This document shows, piece by piece, positions 16,530 to 26,427 of a stretch of 64,000 bases of DNA (within the stretch, counting starts at the first letter, position 1; every line of letters starts with the position of its first letter). The notes below the pieces were generated by a model that made no database searches, was not told the DNA's origin, and saw nothing but the letters and a program-made list of their open reading frames with translations. Location: assembly GCA_020636935.1 (NCBI GenBank), contig JACJWW010000001.1:62001-126000 (forward strand), written 5' to 3'. The translations under genes were made by a program, and so were the position numbers. This DNA is from Nocardioidaceae bacterium. Its GTDB lineage: Bacteria > Actinomycetota > Actinomycetes > Propionibacteriales > Nocardioidaceae.

Positions 16530-19220
16530 CTATGCCTTGGCAGCGGCCTTCTTCGCTGGGGCCTTCTTGGTGACCTTCTTCGCGGTCTTCTTGACCGCCT
16601 TCTTCGTGGACTTCTTGGCCGCCTTCTTGCCCTTCTTGGCTGGCCCCTTGGCCCGACGCTCCGCCAGCAATTCCGCAGCCCGTTCGAGAGTGATCGCCTC
16701 GACGGAGTCGTCCTTGCGCAGAGTCGCGTTGTACTCCCCGTCGGTCACATATTCACCGAATCGCCCAGCCTTCACCACAACCGGCTGCCCGGACACCAGA
16801 TCATTGCCGAGCTCCTTCAACGGTGCAGCAGCCGCCGCACGTCCGCGCGTCTTGGGTTGGGCATAGATCGCCAGCGCCTCATCGAGGGTGATGTCAAAGA
16901 GTTGGGCTTCGGTCTGCAAAGAGCGCGAGTCTGTGCCCTTCTTCAGATAGGGGCCGTAGCGACCGTTCTGTGCGGTGATCTCGACACCTTCACCATCGAC
17001 CCCGACAACGCGAGGCAGCGAAAGCAGCTTCACAGCAGTGGCTAGGTCAATCGTCTCCAAGGACATCTCCTTGAACAAAGATCCAGTACGGGGCTTGGCG
17101 CTCTTGGGCGCGTCCTCAGGCAGGAGTTCAGTGACATAGGGCCCGTAGCGCCCACTCTTGGCCACAATCTGAAGGCCGGTCTCGGGATGGGCACCCAGCG
17201 CTACTTCTTCACCCGCGGGGTTGGCGAGCAGTTCCTTGGCCTTTTCGACCGTCAGCTCATCCGGCGGCAGATCGTCGGGCACATTGGCCCGCTTGCCGGC
17301 CGGCGTACCGTCATCGCCTGGCCCCTCGACATAGGGGCCATAGCGTCCGACGCGTACGGCGATCCCGCTGTCTGCGCCGCCGATCGGGAAGGTGGCATTC
17401 TCCTTGGCGTCGATCTCGCCGAGCTCGGTGACCAAGGTCTTCAAACCCTCGACGCGGTCGCTGCCGAAGTAGAACTCCGTCAACTCGGTCTTGGTGTCCT
17501 TGTGCCCCGAAGCAATCTCATCAAGCACCGCCTCGAGAGCCGCAGTGAACTCATATGAGACCAGCCGCCCGAAGTGCTGCTCCAGGAGCCGATTGGCCGA
17601 AAAGGCCAGCCACGAAGGCACCAGAGCGGTGCCCTTCTTGTAGACATAGCCGCGATTCTGGATCGTGCTCAGGATCGATGCATAGGTGGAAGGTCGACCA
17701 ATCTCACGCTCTTCGAGCTCCCTGATCAAGGTGGCTTCGGTGTAGCGGGCCGGCGGCTTGGTCTGATGTCCAGTGGCCTTCAGGGCAGCAGCAGCCACCG
17801 TGTCGCCCTCGAGGAGATTGGGCAGGCGATCCTCTTGATCGTCCGTGGCGCCTCCGTCATCGGAGCCTTCAACATATGCCTTCAAGAAGCCGTGGAAGGT
17901 GATCACCCGACCACTGGCGGAGAAGACGACGTCTTCACCAGTGGCGGCGGCTCCACCCATCCGGATACTGACCGACTGGCCGGTCGCATCCTTCATCTGC
18001 GAGGCGATGGTGCGCATCCAGATCAGCTCGTAGAGTCTGAACTCCTCACCGGTCAGGCCGGTCTGGGCTGGCGTACGGAAGGACTCGCCCGCAGGTCGAA
18101 TCGCTTCGTGGGCCTCTTGCGCGTTCTTCACCTTGGAGGCATAGACCCTGGGCTGATCGGGGAGGTATTCCGCGCCGTACAACTCCCGGGCCTGCGCCCG
18201 AGCTGCTTCCACCGCAGTCTGCGAAAGCGTGGTGGAGTCGGTGCGCATATAGGTGATGTAGCCGTTCTCGTAGAGACGTTGGGCCACCGACATGGTGCGG
18301 GAGGCCCCGAACCCCAGCTTGCGACTGGCCTCCTGCTGCAAAGTCGTCGTACGGAAGGGCGCGTATGGCGAGCGCCGATAGGGCTTCGCCTCGACACTGC
18401 GTACGACGTACGCAGTGTCACGCAAGGCTTCGACCAGGGTCTCCGCACGCGACTTGGACAGATGCACGACCTTGGCGCCCGGTTTGAGCTCACCATCGGC
18501 TCCAAAGTTGTTGCCTGAGGCGACCCGGACCTCATCGATCGAATGGATTTTGGCCGGGAAGAGACGGGCATCATGCTTTTCGCCAGCATCGAAGGTGCCC
18601 TCGAGATCCCAATATGAGGCCACCCTGAATGCGATGCGTTCCTTCTCCCGATCGACCACCAGCCGCGTGGCCACCGACTGCACCCGTCCGGCGGAGATCC
18701 CGGTCTGCACCTTCTTCCACAACACCGGGGAGATCTCGAAGCCGAAGAGACGATCCAGGATCCGACGGGCCTCTTGGGCCTCCACGAGATCCATGTCTAG
18801 CTCGCGGGGGTTCTCGACCGCCTCGGTGATGGCCTTGGGCGTGATCTCGTGGAAGACCATCCGGCGTACGGGCACCTTGGGCTTGAGTTCGTCGAGAAGG
18901 TGCCAGGCGATGGCCTCACCTTCACGGTCCTCATCAGTGGCCAAGAAGAGTTCGTCAGCATCCTTGAGCAGCTTCTTGAGCTTGCTCATGTGCGACTTCT
19001 TGCCGCTGTCAACGACATAGAGCGGCTCGAAGCCGTTGTCGACATCGACCCCTAGCCGAGCCCACTTCTCACCCTTGTACTTGGCAGGCACATCGGCGGC
19101 GCCCTTTGGCAGGTCGCGGATGTGTCCGATCGAGGACTCCACCACATAGCCCTGGCCGAGATAGCCCTCAATGGTGCGCGCCTTTGCTGGCGATTCCACG
19201 ATCACGAGCTTGGTTGCCAC
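16530..19220 (-). CDS. topA: DNA topoisomerase I
   Basis: Type IA topoisomerase of 896 residues that relaxes negative supercoils. The Toprim domain has VESPAKARTIEGYLG (from residue 8) and DEDREGE at 96-102; the active-site tyrosine is Tyr324 in GYITYMRTDS. The C-terminus lacks zinc ribbons and instead has four Topo_C repeats (GRYGPYV, GRYGPYV, GRYGPYL, GRFGEYV), ending in a lysine/alanine-rich tail of about 40 residues, the usual actinobacterial form that helps DNA binding and processivity. Start is GTG 19220. Confidence 0.96.
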   Translation of the reverse strand: MATKLVIVESPAKARTIEGYLGQGYVVESSIGHIRDLPKGAADVPAKYKGEKWARLGVDVDNGFEPLYVVDSGKKSHMSKLKKLLKDADELFLATDEDREGEAIAWHLLDELKPKVPVRRMVFHEITPKAITEAVENPRELDMDLVEAQEARRILDRLFGFEISPVLWKKVQTGISAGRVQSVATRLVVDREKERIAFRVASYWDLEGTFDAGEKHDARLFPAKIHSIDEVRVASGNNFGADGELKPGAKVVHLSKSRAETLVEALRDTAYVVRSVEAKPYRRSPYAPFRTTTLQQEASRKLGFGASRTMSVAQRLYENGYITYMRTDSTTLSQTAVEAARAQARELYGAEYLPDQPRVYASKVKNAQEAHEAIRPAGESFRTPAQTGLTGEEFRLYELIWMRTIASQMKDATGQSVSIRMGGAAATGEDVVFSASGRVITFHGFLKAYVEGSDDGGATDDQEDRLPNLLEGDTVAAAALKATGHQTKPPARYTEATLIRELEEREIGRPSTYASILSTIQNRGYVYKKGTALVPSWLAFSANRLLEQHFGRLVSYEFTAALEAVLDEIASGHKDTKTELTEFYFGSDRVEGLKTLVTELGEIDAKENATFPIGGADSGIAVRVGRYGPYVEGPGDDGTPAGKRANVPDDLPPDELTVEKAKELLANPAGEEVALGAHPETGLQIVAKSGRYGPYVTELLPEDAPKSAKPRTGSLFKEMSLETIDLATAVKLLSLPRVVGVDGEGVEITAQNGRYGPYLKKGTDSRSLQTEAQLFDITLDEALAIYAQPKTRGRAAAAAPLKELGNDLVSGQPVVVKAGRFGEYVTDGEYNATLRKDDSVEAITLERAAELLAERRAKGPAKKGKKAAKKSTKKAVKKTAKKVTKKAPAKKAAAKA

Positions 19221-19327
19221 TGGCGTTTGTTCCTATCAGTTGCGGGCCGAGGTGTTGGCCCTTGCTTGTGCGTCAAGGTAACCCCTTGACCCCACAAAGC
19301 GAAAAGGTGGGCGGCTGCTCGGGGGTG

Positions 19328-20764
19328 TCACGACGTCTCCTCGTTGACAAGGAAACCATCGGCTACCAAGGCATCAACCACCTCGTCAGCAACCCGTCCG
19401 ACGCCCAGATCTTCAAGCGCAGACTGGATCTGATCGATGCTCAAGTCACCATCACACGCTCCCACCAAGGCAGCTTCGGCCGTGCTCACCTGACGGGCGC
19501 GGCGCATCCCGCGCTGCTGCCTGATCACGATCTGACTGGGGTCCTCTGCCCCCACAGGGCCAATGGTCTCCTGCAACACATCTGATCTGGTGGTCAAGCG
19601 CTGGCCTGTCAGATCGACGGGTCGGAGCCGGCGCAACTGCGCTGCCAACTCGGCCCCAATGGGCTGTTCGACCTCGTAGGGCCAGTCATCAAAACGCAGT
19701 GTTGGCTCAGTGTCGTTACGGCGCAGGTTGATCCAGCCAAAACCAACTGCTTCAACGCCTTGGTCGTCAAACCATGACAGCCAAGTGTCATAACGATCGT
19801 GATAGTCAGGCGCACCGTGTAGACCAGCGTCTTTGAGCCACAATTCGACGTACGTCGGCAGGTCGACCACTTCTCGCTGTACGACGAACGCGTCGCACCC
19901 GCTGACCCATTCGCCAACCCGCTCAGCCCAAGGCCGATCCTTGAGGATCATCCAGTTGGCCAGCACTTGCGCAATGCCACCAGGATTTAGATGAGCCGGG
20001 CTGGCGCTGACAATATGCTCAACCACTCGATCACCGGGAAGTCCGGAGTCGCGATAGACCAGGCGCTCGCCGGTGGCCGGGGAGATCACGAATGGCGGAT
20101 TGGTGACGATCAGGTCGAAGGCTTCATCCACCACCGGCTCGAAATAGCTGCCATCGCGCACATCGATATCGACCTCATTGAGTTGAGCGTTGAAACGTGC
20201 CAACCGCAAGGCACGGGGATTGACGTCGGTCGCGACGACATGTTGGGCATGGGCGGCCAGATGCAGCGACTGCACCCCACAGCCGGTGCCCAGATCGAGT
20301 GCGGTGCCCACTTGGTCGCGGATGGTCATCTGGGCCAAGGATGTCGAGGCTGAGCTCACCCCAAGCACGAAGTCGGGGCTCACCAGATTAGGCGCGCCAT
20401 CAAGGCCAGGAGTCAGATCGCTGGCCACCCACAGATCCAGGTCATCTGCTGCGTAGGGGCGGATGTCGATGCGGGCGGCGACCTCGCCCACCGACTGGAT
20501 CAAGAAGCCCGCATTGACCAAACGATCGACCAGCCCGGGCAAGGCCAAATCGGCCGCTTCGCGGGTAATTACTGTTTGGAGCAACCAGAGTCGGATCAGC
20601 GTCTCGAGCCGACTACCACCCCGCGTAGCACGCAGGCCGGGCGTGGTCTCATTACGAGCCAGCCCGGCCTGTGCGGTGGTACCGAGGACTTCAACCACAC
20701 GATCGTGGGTGAAGTCTGCTGCCTGCAGGGCGGCACGCAAGTCATCAGCTAGTGCTTCTCGCAT
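19328..20764 (-). CDS. Class I SAM-dependent methyltransferase (HemK/N6-type)
   Basis: Protein of 478 residues. An N-terminal helical region of unknown role (about 1-140) precedes a Rossmann methyltransferase with SAM motif ALDLGTGCGVQSLHLA and catalytic NPPF (IVTNPPFVISP), as in enzymes that methylate adenine or glutamine amides. A C-terminal all-alpha/beta extension of about 170 residues follows. This three-part form is found widely in actinobacteria; the target is unknown. Start at ATG 20764; a longer frame would overlap hppA. It follows hppA by 25 bases on the same strand. Confidence 0.8.
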   Translation of the reverse strand: MREALADDLRAALQAADFTHDRVVEVLGTTAQAGLARNETTPGLRATRGGSRLETLIRLWLLQTVITREAADLALPGLVDRLVNAGFLIQSVGEVAARIDIRPYAADDLDLWVASDLTPGLDGAPNLVSPDFVLGVSSASTSLAQMTIRDQVGTALDLGTGCGVQSLHLAAHAQHVVATDVNPRALRLARFNAQLNEVDIDVRDGSYFEPVVDEAFDLIVTNPPFVISPATGERLVYRDSGLPGDRVVEHIVSASPAHLNPGGIAQVLANWMILKDRPWAERVGEWVSGCDAFVVQREVVDLPTYVELWLKDAGLHGAPDYHDRYDTWLSWFDDQGVEAVGFGWINLRRNDTEPTLRFDDWPYEVEQPIGAELAAQLRRLRPVDLTGQRLTTRSDVLQETIGPVGAEDPSQIVIRQQRGMRRARQVSTAEAALVGACDGDLSIDQIQSALEDLGVGRVADEVVDALVADGFLVNEETS

Positions 20765-20789
20765 GCCGCCACCGTAGCGAGCAGTTGAA

Positions 20790-23060
20790 TCAGCCAGACA
20801 CCTGAGCCTTCTCCGGGGCCTCATCACTGATCACGCTGGAGCGGCGCTTGGAGATCACAACTGCGATCACGATGCCCGCCGTAGCGACTACAGCGATGGT
20901 CAGACGCAGGGCGTCATTGGCGTTGTCGCCCACCGACATGTTGACCACTGCGGCCACGATCAGCAGTGAAACGAGGTTCATCACCTTGATCAACGGGTTG
21001 ATCGACGGGCCAGCGGTGTCCTTGAACGGGTCACCGACGGTGTCACCGATGATGGTGGCTTCGTGGGCAGCAGAGCCCTTGCCGCCGTGGTGGCCGTCTT
21101 CGACGAGCTTCTTGGCGTTGTCCCAAGCACCACCGGAGTTGGCCAAGAAGACAGCCATCAAAGTTCCAGCAGCGATGGCTCCGGCCAAGAAGCCGGCCAG
21201 CGGGCCGATGCCGAGACCGAAGCCGACGGCGATCGGAGACAAGATGGCCAAAATGCCAGGGGTTGCCAGCTCACGTAGCGAGTCGCGGGTGACCAGGTCG
21301 ACCACGCGGCCGTACTCGGGACGACCAGTGCCCTCCATGATGCCGGGGATCTCGCGGAACTGACGTCGTACCTCGAAGACCACGGCTCCTGCAGCCCGGC
21401 CCACAGCGTTGATCGCCAGACCGGAGAAGAGGAAGACCACAGCGGCACCGAGGATGACCCCGACGAGGAGCTTGGCGTCGAAGACCAGGAACTGGTCCAT
21501 GAAGTTCTCTCCAGCATGGTCGCCGACTGCTTCGACAGCAGAGGTGACATAGGAAGCGAACAGCGCGGAAGCCGCGAGTACGGCGGTCGCAATCGCGATG
21601 CCCTTGGTGATCGCCTTGGTGGTGTTGCCCACTGCATCGAGCTCGGTGAGGATCTGAGCGCCTTCGCCCTCGACATCACCAGACATCTCAGCGATGCCCT
21701 GGGCGTTGTCGGAGATCGGGCCGAAGGTGTCCATGGCCACGATCACGCCGACGGTGGTCAACAGACCACAACCAGCCAAGGCCACTGCAAACAGGCCCAG
21801 CGAGCCACCGAGCACAGCAGCACCGAAGACCGCTGCGCCGATCACGATCGCGGTGTAGACGGCCGACTCCAGACCGACAGAGATGCCGGAGAGGATCACT
21901 GTGGCAGCACCGGTCAGCGAGGTGGCACCGACGTCCTTGACGGGGCGGAACTCCGTGCCGGTGAAGTAGCCGGTCAACGCGAGGATCGCCGCAGCCAACA
22001 CGATGCCGATGACCACGGCGATGGCGGCGAAGATTGCCGGGCTGACGCTCGGGTCGGCTCCACCCAAGATGCCGTGACGCTCGGGCATATCGGCCCAACT
22101 GCTGGGCAGCATCACCAGTGAGGCAGCAACCGAAGCGATGGCTGCGACGATCGCGGAGATGTAGAAGGACCGGTTGATCGTAGTGAGGCCACCCTCGCCC
22201 TTGCGGGGTTTGGTGATGAAGACACCGAGGATCGCGGTGAGAGCGCCAATCGCGGGGATAACGAGCGGGAAGACCAGACCGAGGTCACCGAAGGCAGCCG
22301 AGCCGAGGATCAGCGCAGCGACCAGGGTCACGGCGTAGGACTCGAAGAGGTCAGCAGCCATGCCGGCGCAGTCACCGACATTGTCACCGACGTTGTCGGC
22401 GATGGTGGCGGCGTTGCGGGGGTCATCCTCGGGGATGTTCTGCTCGACCTTGCCGACCAGGTCGGCGCCGACGTCAGCGGCCTTGGTGAAGATGCCGCCA
22501 CCGACACGCATGAACATCGCGAGCAGCGCAGCGCCGAAACCAAAGCCTTCGAGCACGTGCGGAGCCTTGGAGCCGAAGATGAGGACGACGACTGCCGCGC
22601 CGAGCAGACCCAGGCCGACGGTCGCCATACCGACGAATGCTCCAGAGCGAAAGGCGATATTCATCGCCGGATCGCGACCCTCAGTATTGGCTGCTGCGGC
22701 CACGCGCAGGTTGGCGCGCACGGCCAGCCACATACCCAAGTAGCCCACCGCGCCAGAGAAACCGGCGCCCAGTAGGAAGAAGAGCGAACGACCGATGCGG
22801 ACACCCATGTCGTCTGCTGGCAGAGCCAGGAGGCCGACGAAGGCAACAGCAGCGAAGATCGCCAGGGTGCGGAACTGCCGGGTCAGATAGGCATTTGCGC
22901 CTTCCTGAACCGCCTGCGCGATCCGCTTCATGTTGTCGGTGCCCTCGTCGTGTGCGAGCACCTGTGCCCGGAACACGAATGCCAGCGCCAGGGCCACCAG
23001 AGCCACGACGCCGACCAATATGACGAGGATTAGGTTTGAGCCTGAGAGATGCTCGCTCAT
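20790..23060 (-). CDS. hppA: K+-independent membrane H+-translocating pyrophosphatase
   Basis: Integral membrane pump of 756 residues with about 16 helices that couples PPi hydrolysis to proton export. The substrate motif DVGADLVGKVEQNIPEDDP and NVGDNVGDCAGMAADLFESY are intact, as is the C-terminal DTVGDPFKDTAGPSINPLIK. The sequence GNTTKAITKG has Lys at the position that, by family knowledge, separates K+-independent (Lys) from K+-dependent (Ala) enzymes. AAGGAGTGAA precedes ATG 23060. Divergent from the helicase. Confidence 0.95.
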   Translation of the reverse strand: MSEHLSGSNLILVILVGVVALVALALAFVFRAQVLAHDEGTDNMKRIAQAVQEGANAYLTRQFRTLAIFAAVAFVGLLALPADDMGVRIGRSLFFLLGAGFSGAVGYLGMWLAVRANLRVAAAANTEGRDPAMNIAFRSGAFVGMATVGLGLLGAAVVVLIFGSKAPHVLEGFGFGAALLAMFMRVGGGIFTKAADVGADLVGKVEQNIPEDDPRNAATIADNVGDNVGDCAGMAADLFESYAVTLVAALILGSAAFGDLGLVFPLVIPAIGALTAILGVFITKPRKGEGGLTTINRSFYISAIVAAIASVAASLVMLPSSWADMPERHGILGGADPSVSPAIFAAIAVVIGIVLAAAILALTGYFTGTEFRPVKDVGATSLTGAATVILSGISVGLESAVYTAIVIGAAVFGAAVLGGSLGLFAVALAGCGLLTTVGVIVAMDTFGPISDNAQGIAEMSGDVEGEGAQILTELDAVGNTTKAITKGIAIATAVLAASALFASYVTSAVEAVGDHAGENFMDQFLVFDAKLLVGVILGAAVVFLFSGLAINAVGRAAGAVVFEVRRQFREIPGIMEGTGRPEYGRVVDLVTRDSLRELATPGILAILSPIAVGFGLGIGPLAGFLAGAIAAGTLMAVFLANSGGAWDNAKKLVEDGHHGGKGSAAHEATIIGDTVGDPFKDTAGPSINPLIKVMNLVSLLIVAAVVNMSVGDNANDALRLTIAVVATAGIVIAVVISKRRSSVISDEAPEKAQVSG

Positions 23061-23175
23061 TTCACTCCTTCGGAGAGTCCGCTAGTCGAACGATTTGCGA
23101 GTCTACGCACGCGTGACCTCCATCACCCTTGTGGGGTCTGGGGGTTTCTGCCGGTACGGCTGCGAGACTGGAGCA

Positions 23176-25479
23176 GTGTTGCCCGTCAGCCCTCAAGGAC
23201 TCCTCGATCAACTGTCCTTGCAGCGGCCTGGCTGTCTGACCCACCAACAGACCCTGCCACCGCGGGCTTCGGCATCTGCCGCCTGGCCCGACTGGCTGGC
23301 TCCGAGTCTGCGTCAAGCCTGGGAGGGCTCAGGCATCAGCCAGCCTTGGCGACACCAACGAGAAGTCGCTGAGTTGGCGCATGCAGGCAAGTCAGTGATC
23401 GTGGCCACCAGCACCGCTTCAGGCAAGTCACTGGGCTATCTGATGCCCACTCTTCAGGCGATCGAGGAGTCGCGCGGCCCAAAAGGGCAACGCGGAGCCA
23501 CCGTGCTCTATCTCGCCCCAACCAAGGCCTTGGCACACGATCAATTCAACAAGATCTCGCAACTGGGTCTGAGCCAATTGCGCGTCGCCACCCACGATGG
23601 CGACTCCGACACCGAAGCTCGCGCCTGGGCCCGTGACTACGCCGAGTATGTGCTCACCAACCCCGACATGTTGCATCACTCCCTGCTACCAAGACACCAG
23701 CAGTGGTCCCGCTTCTTCAAGACACTGAGTTTTGTCGTCATCGATGAGTGCCACCAATATCGCGGGGTCTTCGGGGCGCATGTCGCGATGATCTTGCGGC
23801 GACTCCGCCGGATTGCGCAGGCTCACGGAGCCGATCCCGTCTTCATCCTGGCATCGGCCACGATCGCCGACCCCGACGACGCGGCCACTCGCTTGACTGG
23901 CCTGCCAGCGATCGCCGTGACTGAGGACGCTTCTCCCCGCGGACCGATAACCATCGGCCTTTGGGAGCCGCCATTCACCGGGGAGACAGGCGAGAACGCC
24001 GCCCCCAGCAGGCGATCAGCCACCTTTGAGGCCGCCGATCTGCTCACGGACTTGGTCGTGTCCGGAGCCAGGACCCTGCTATTTGCCAGGTCACGCCGGG
24101 GGGTTGAGAGCGCGGCCAACCACGCGCGCAACCATCTCAATGAGGTCGACCCGGAGTTGGCACGTGCGGTCGCTGCCTATCGCGGCGGCTATCTCCCTGA
24201 CGAGCGTCGCCAGCTTGAGTCGGCCCTGCGTGACGGACAGCTGCGTGGACTGGCCACGACCAATGCCCTCGAGTTGGGCATCGACATCAATGGACTCGAC
24301 GCGGTGGTCCTGGCTGGGTTTCCAGGCAGCCGAGCCGCCATGTGGCAGCAGTTCGGCCGCGCAGGTCGGAGCGGCGAAGCAGCACTGGCCATGCTGGTTG
24401 CCCGCGACGATCCTCTCGACACCTATTTGGTCAATCATCCGGAGACCCTGCTGGGTCACCCAGTGGAGACGAGCGTCTTCGACCCGGGCAATCCTCACGT
24501 ACTGGCCCCACACCTGTGCGCTGCAGCCGCGGAGATCCCGCTGACCACGGCTGACTTCGATGTATTCGGTGCCAGTACGCCGGAGATCCTCAGCTCGCTG
24601 GAGGAGGCGAAGTTGCTTCGGCGGCGGCCCAAGGGCTGGTTCTGGACCGATCCGCGACGAGCCAGCGATCTTGCCGACATCAGGTCCAGTGGCGGACATC
24701 CGATCCAACTCGTTGAGTTGAGCTCAGGCACCGTGCTCGGCACGATCGACGAAGCCTCGGCGCCGGCCATGGTGCACAGCGGGGCTACCTACATGCATCA
24801 GGGCAAGGACTATCTCGTCGACGCCCTCGACCTCGACGACGGCGTGGCCTTCCTACATCGCGATGAACCGGCCTACTTCACCACGTCACGGGAGATCAAC
24901 GAAATCGCGATCTTGCACACCAAGAGGCAGCGAACATGGGGTCCAGCGACTTTGCACTTTGGTGAAGTGGAGGTCTCAGCTCAGGTCGTCTCCTATCTGA
25001 GGCGCAAGCACGGCAGCGGACAGGTGATCGGTGAATACCCCCTCGACCTGCCCACACGGAGTCTGCAGACCACCGCAGTGTGGTGGACGATCCCGGATAA
25101 CACGTTGGCCGCTGCAGGTCTGGGCGACACTGACCTGCCCGGCGCAGCACATGCAGCAGAGCACGCCTCAATCGGCATCCTGCCGCTCTTCGCCACATGC
25201 AGTCGCTGGGACATCGGAGGTGTCTCCACCGCAAATCACGCGGACACCGGCCAGCTGACCGTATTCGTACATGACGGCTATCCAGGCGGAGCGGGCTTTG
25301 CCGAGCGCGGCTTCACGGTCGCAGAGGAGTGGCTCACATCGACTCGAGAGGCCATTGCGGCTTGTCAATGCGCTGAGGGTTGCCCTTCGTGTGTGCAGTC
25401 ACCCAAGTGCGGCAACCAGAACCACCCTCTCGACAAATCAGGTGCCTTGAGCCTGCTCAATCTGTTGCCTCCGGCATGA
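23176..25479 (+). CDS. DEAD/DEAH-box helicase with zinc-binding C-terminus (MrfA/Rv3649-like)
   Basis: Superfamily 2 helicase of about 767 residues, near the 771 of Rv3649. Walker A TASGKSLGYL, motif II DECH in VVIDECHQYRG, SAT, and motif VI QQFGRAGRSG are present. The C-terminal domain carries cysteines CQCAEGCPSCVQSPKCG, the zinc cluster of the MrfA/YprA group implicated in repair of cross-linked DNA. The start is uncertain: GTG 23176 is chosen by length; the frame is open back to 23095. The last 23 bases overlap the convergent TadE-like gene. Confidence 0.88.
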   Translation: MLPVSPQGLLDQLSLQRPGCLTHQQTLPPRASASAAWPDWLAPSLRQAWEGSGISQPWRHQREVAELAHAGKSVIVATSTASGKSLGYLMPTLQAIEESRGPKGQRGATVLYLAPTKALAHDQFNKISQLGLSQLRVATHDGDSDTEARAWARDYAEYVLTNPDMLHHSLLPRHQQWSRFFKTLSFVVIDECHQYRGVFGAHVAMILRRLRRIAQAHGADPVFILASATIADPDDAATRLTGLPAIAVTEDASPRGPITIGLWEPPFTGETGENAAPSRRSATFEAADLLTDLVVSGARTLLFARSRRGVESAANHARNHLNEVDPELARAVAAYRGGYLPDERRQLESALRDGQLRGLATTNALELGIDINGLDAVVLAGFPGSRAAMWQQFGRAGRSGEAALAMLVARDDPLDTYLVNHPETLLGHPVETSVFDPGNPHVLAPHLCAAAAEIPLTTADFDVFGASTPEILSSLEEAKLLRRRPKGWFWTDPRRASDLADIRSSGGHPIQLVELSSGTVLGTIDEASAPAMVHSGATYMHQGKDYLVDALDLDDGVAFLHRDEPAYFTTSREINEIAILHTKRQRTWGPATLHFGEVEVSAQVVSYLRRKHGSGQVIGEYPLDLPTRSLQTTAVWWTIPDNTLAAAGLGDTDLPGAAHAAEHASIGILPLFATCSRWDIGGVSTANHADTGQLTVFVHDGYPGGAGFAERGFTVAEEWLTSTREAIAACQCAEGCPSCVQSPKCGNQNHPLDKSGALSLLNLLPPA

Positions 25480-25825
25480 CCGGCCCAGCCCTAGCTCGGG
25501 CTGACAGCTCAACCGGCAACAGGGATGTCGACGAGACCATTACCCTCACCAACACTTCTTCTCCTTGCTGAGCACAGCTGGTCAGAGTCGCGTGATTGCG
25601 GGCAGCGACTTCGCGAGCGGCACCACAGGCACTCTCACCTTCTTGCACTCGCCCAGCACCCGCCAGCGCCGCCAGATCGGCAGCATTCTGCGCCGCCCGA
25701 TGCACCCCGATCACTTCCACCACGACCAGCCCAGACGAAAGCGCCAGCGTCAGCAAGAGCATCAGGCCTGCGGCCATCATGGTGGCACTACCGCGATCAT
25801 CCAGGCTTCCTTGCCACAACCTCAC
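25457..25825 (-). CDS. Tad pilus TadE-like protein (Rv3654c type)
   Basis: Protein of 122 residues with a prepilin-like N-terminus: short charged leader DDRGSATMM, then a hydrophobic helix (about residues 16-42). It matches the helicase/secretion-neighbourhood TadE-like family by position and size. Likely a minor pseudopilin. It is the last gene of the Tad operon, overlaps the upstream TadE gene by four bases, and its 3' end overlaps the opposing helicase 3' end by 23 bases. Confidence 0.8.
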   Translation of the reverse strand: MRLWQGSLDDRGSATMMAAGLMLLLTLALSSGLVVVEVIGVHRAAQNAADLAALAGAGRVQEGESACGAAREVAARNHATLTSCAQQGEEVLVRVMVSSTSLLPVELSARARAGPVMPEATD

Positions 25826-26190
25826 GGCTGTGCCCCGGCCTCAACGGCAGGCTCCATCAGGGCCTCTGCCTTGGCGGTGAGCATGCCGAGGTGACCCCGC
25901 AAGAGACCACCTGGCCCGCTCACTGGAGTCGACACCTGGACTTTGACGGTCTTGGCGCCCTTCATGATCCGCACGGCAGCACCGGCAACAGCAACTCGTT
26001 GAGCTACTGACCTGGCCTTGGCGATTGAGTCTCCTCTGGCCACGCTGCGGGCTGCTTCTCGGGCAGCGTCCATGCTGCGCACCTGCACGATGCCCAGATT
26101 GATCAAGAAGACCAATGCAACCGCAAACGCGGTGAGCACGGGCAAGACGACTGCAGCCTCGGCAGTGACTGCTCCACGTTGATTCTTCAT
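25822..26190 (-). CDS. TadE-family pseudopilin
   Basis: Protein of 122 residues with MKNQRGAVTAEAAVVLPVL, the TadE N-terminus including Gly-Ala then the Glu at the fifth position of the hydrophobic helix. The remainder is an extracytoplasmic domain. The ribosome site GGAGGTGG precedes ATG 26190, directly after the intercistronic hairpin. Corresponds in position to Rv3655c. Confidence 0.88.
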   Translation of the reverse strand: MKNQRGAVTAEAAVVLPVLTAFAVALVFLINLGIVQVRSMDAAREAARSVARGDSIAKARSVAQRVAVAGAAVRIMKGAKTVKVQVSTPVSGPGGLLRGHLGMLTAKAEALMEPAVEAGAQP

Positions 26191-26203
26191 CTTCCACCTC
26201 CGG

Positions 26204-26240
26204 GTGGCGCCGACCGCTTCCCCGTTCCGATCGGCGCCAC
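26204..26240 (-). other. Intercistronic hairpin after pilin gene
   Basis: Ten-bp perfect stem GTGGCGCCGA/TCGGCGCCAC with a 17-base loop, beginning seven bases after the pilin stop and ending before the TadE ribosome site. There is no U-tract, so it is more likely an RNA-stabilising or processing element that lifts pilin levels over TadE than a full terminator. Confidence 0.6.
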
Positions 26241-26247
26241 TCCTGTC

Positions 26248-26427
26248 TCAGAAGGGCAGCAGCGCCTTGATTGCCGCGAAGACCATCTTCAAGAACTCCT
26301 GGCCGGCCTCGCTGGTCAAGAACTTGTAGAGGATCGCGGCGAAGCCGACCCCGCAACCGGTGACGGTGGCGTACTCCGCAGTGGAGGCGCCGGTGTCGTC
26401 CTTGACTGCTCGCAGTTGTGCACTCAT
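26248..26427 (-). CDS. Flp-type pilin, DUF4244 family
   Basis: Pilin subunit precursor of 59 residues. After a basic leader, DDTGASTAEYATVTGCGVGFAAILYKFL shows the Flp pattern: Gly cleavage region, conserved Glu-Tyr, then a long hydrophobic helix. It ends in an amphipathic LKMVFAAIKALLPF. Start ATG 26427 has AAGGA eleven bases upstream. It has the same place as Rv3656c. The prepilin peptidase needed to process it is not in this window. The 144 bp upstream hold no other gene. Confidence 0.85.
   Translation of the reverse strand: MSAQLRAVKDDTGASTAEYATVTGCGVGFAAILYKFLTSEAGQEFLKMVFAAIKALLPF

Noticed and set aside
17574..18518. 314-residue open frame opposite topA
   Set aside because: Lies entirely within the topoisomerase gene; no independent support.
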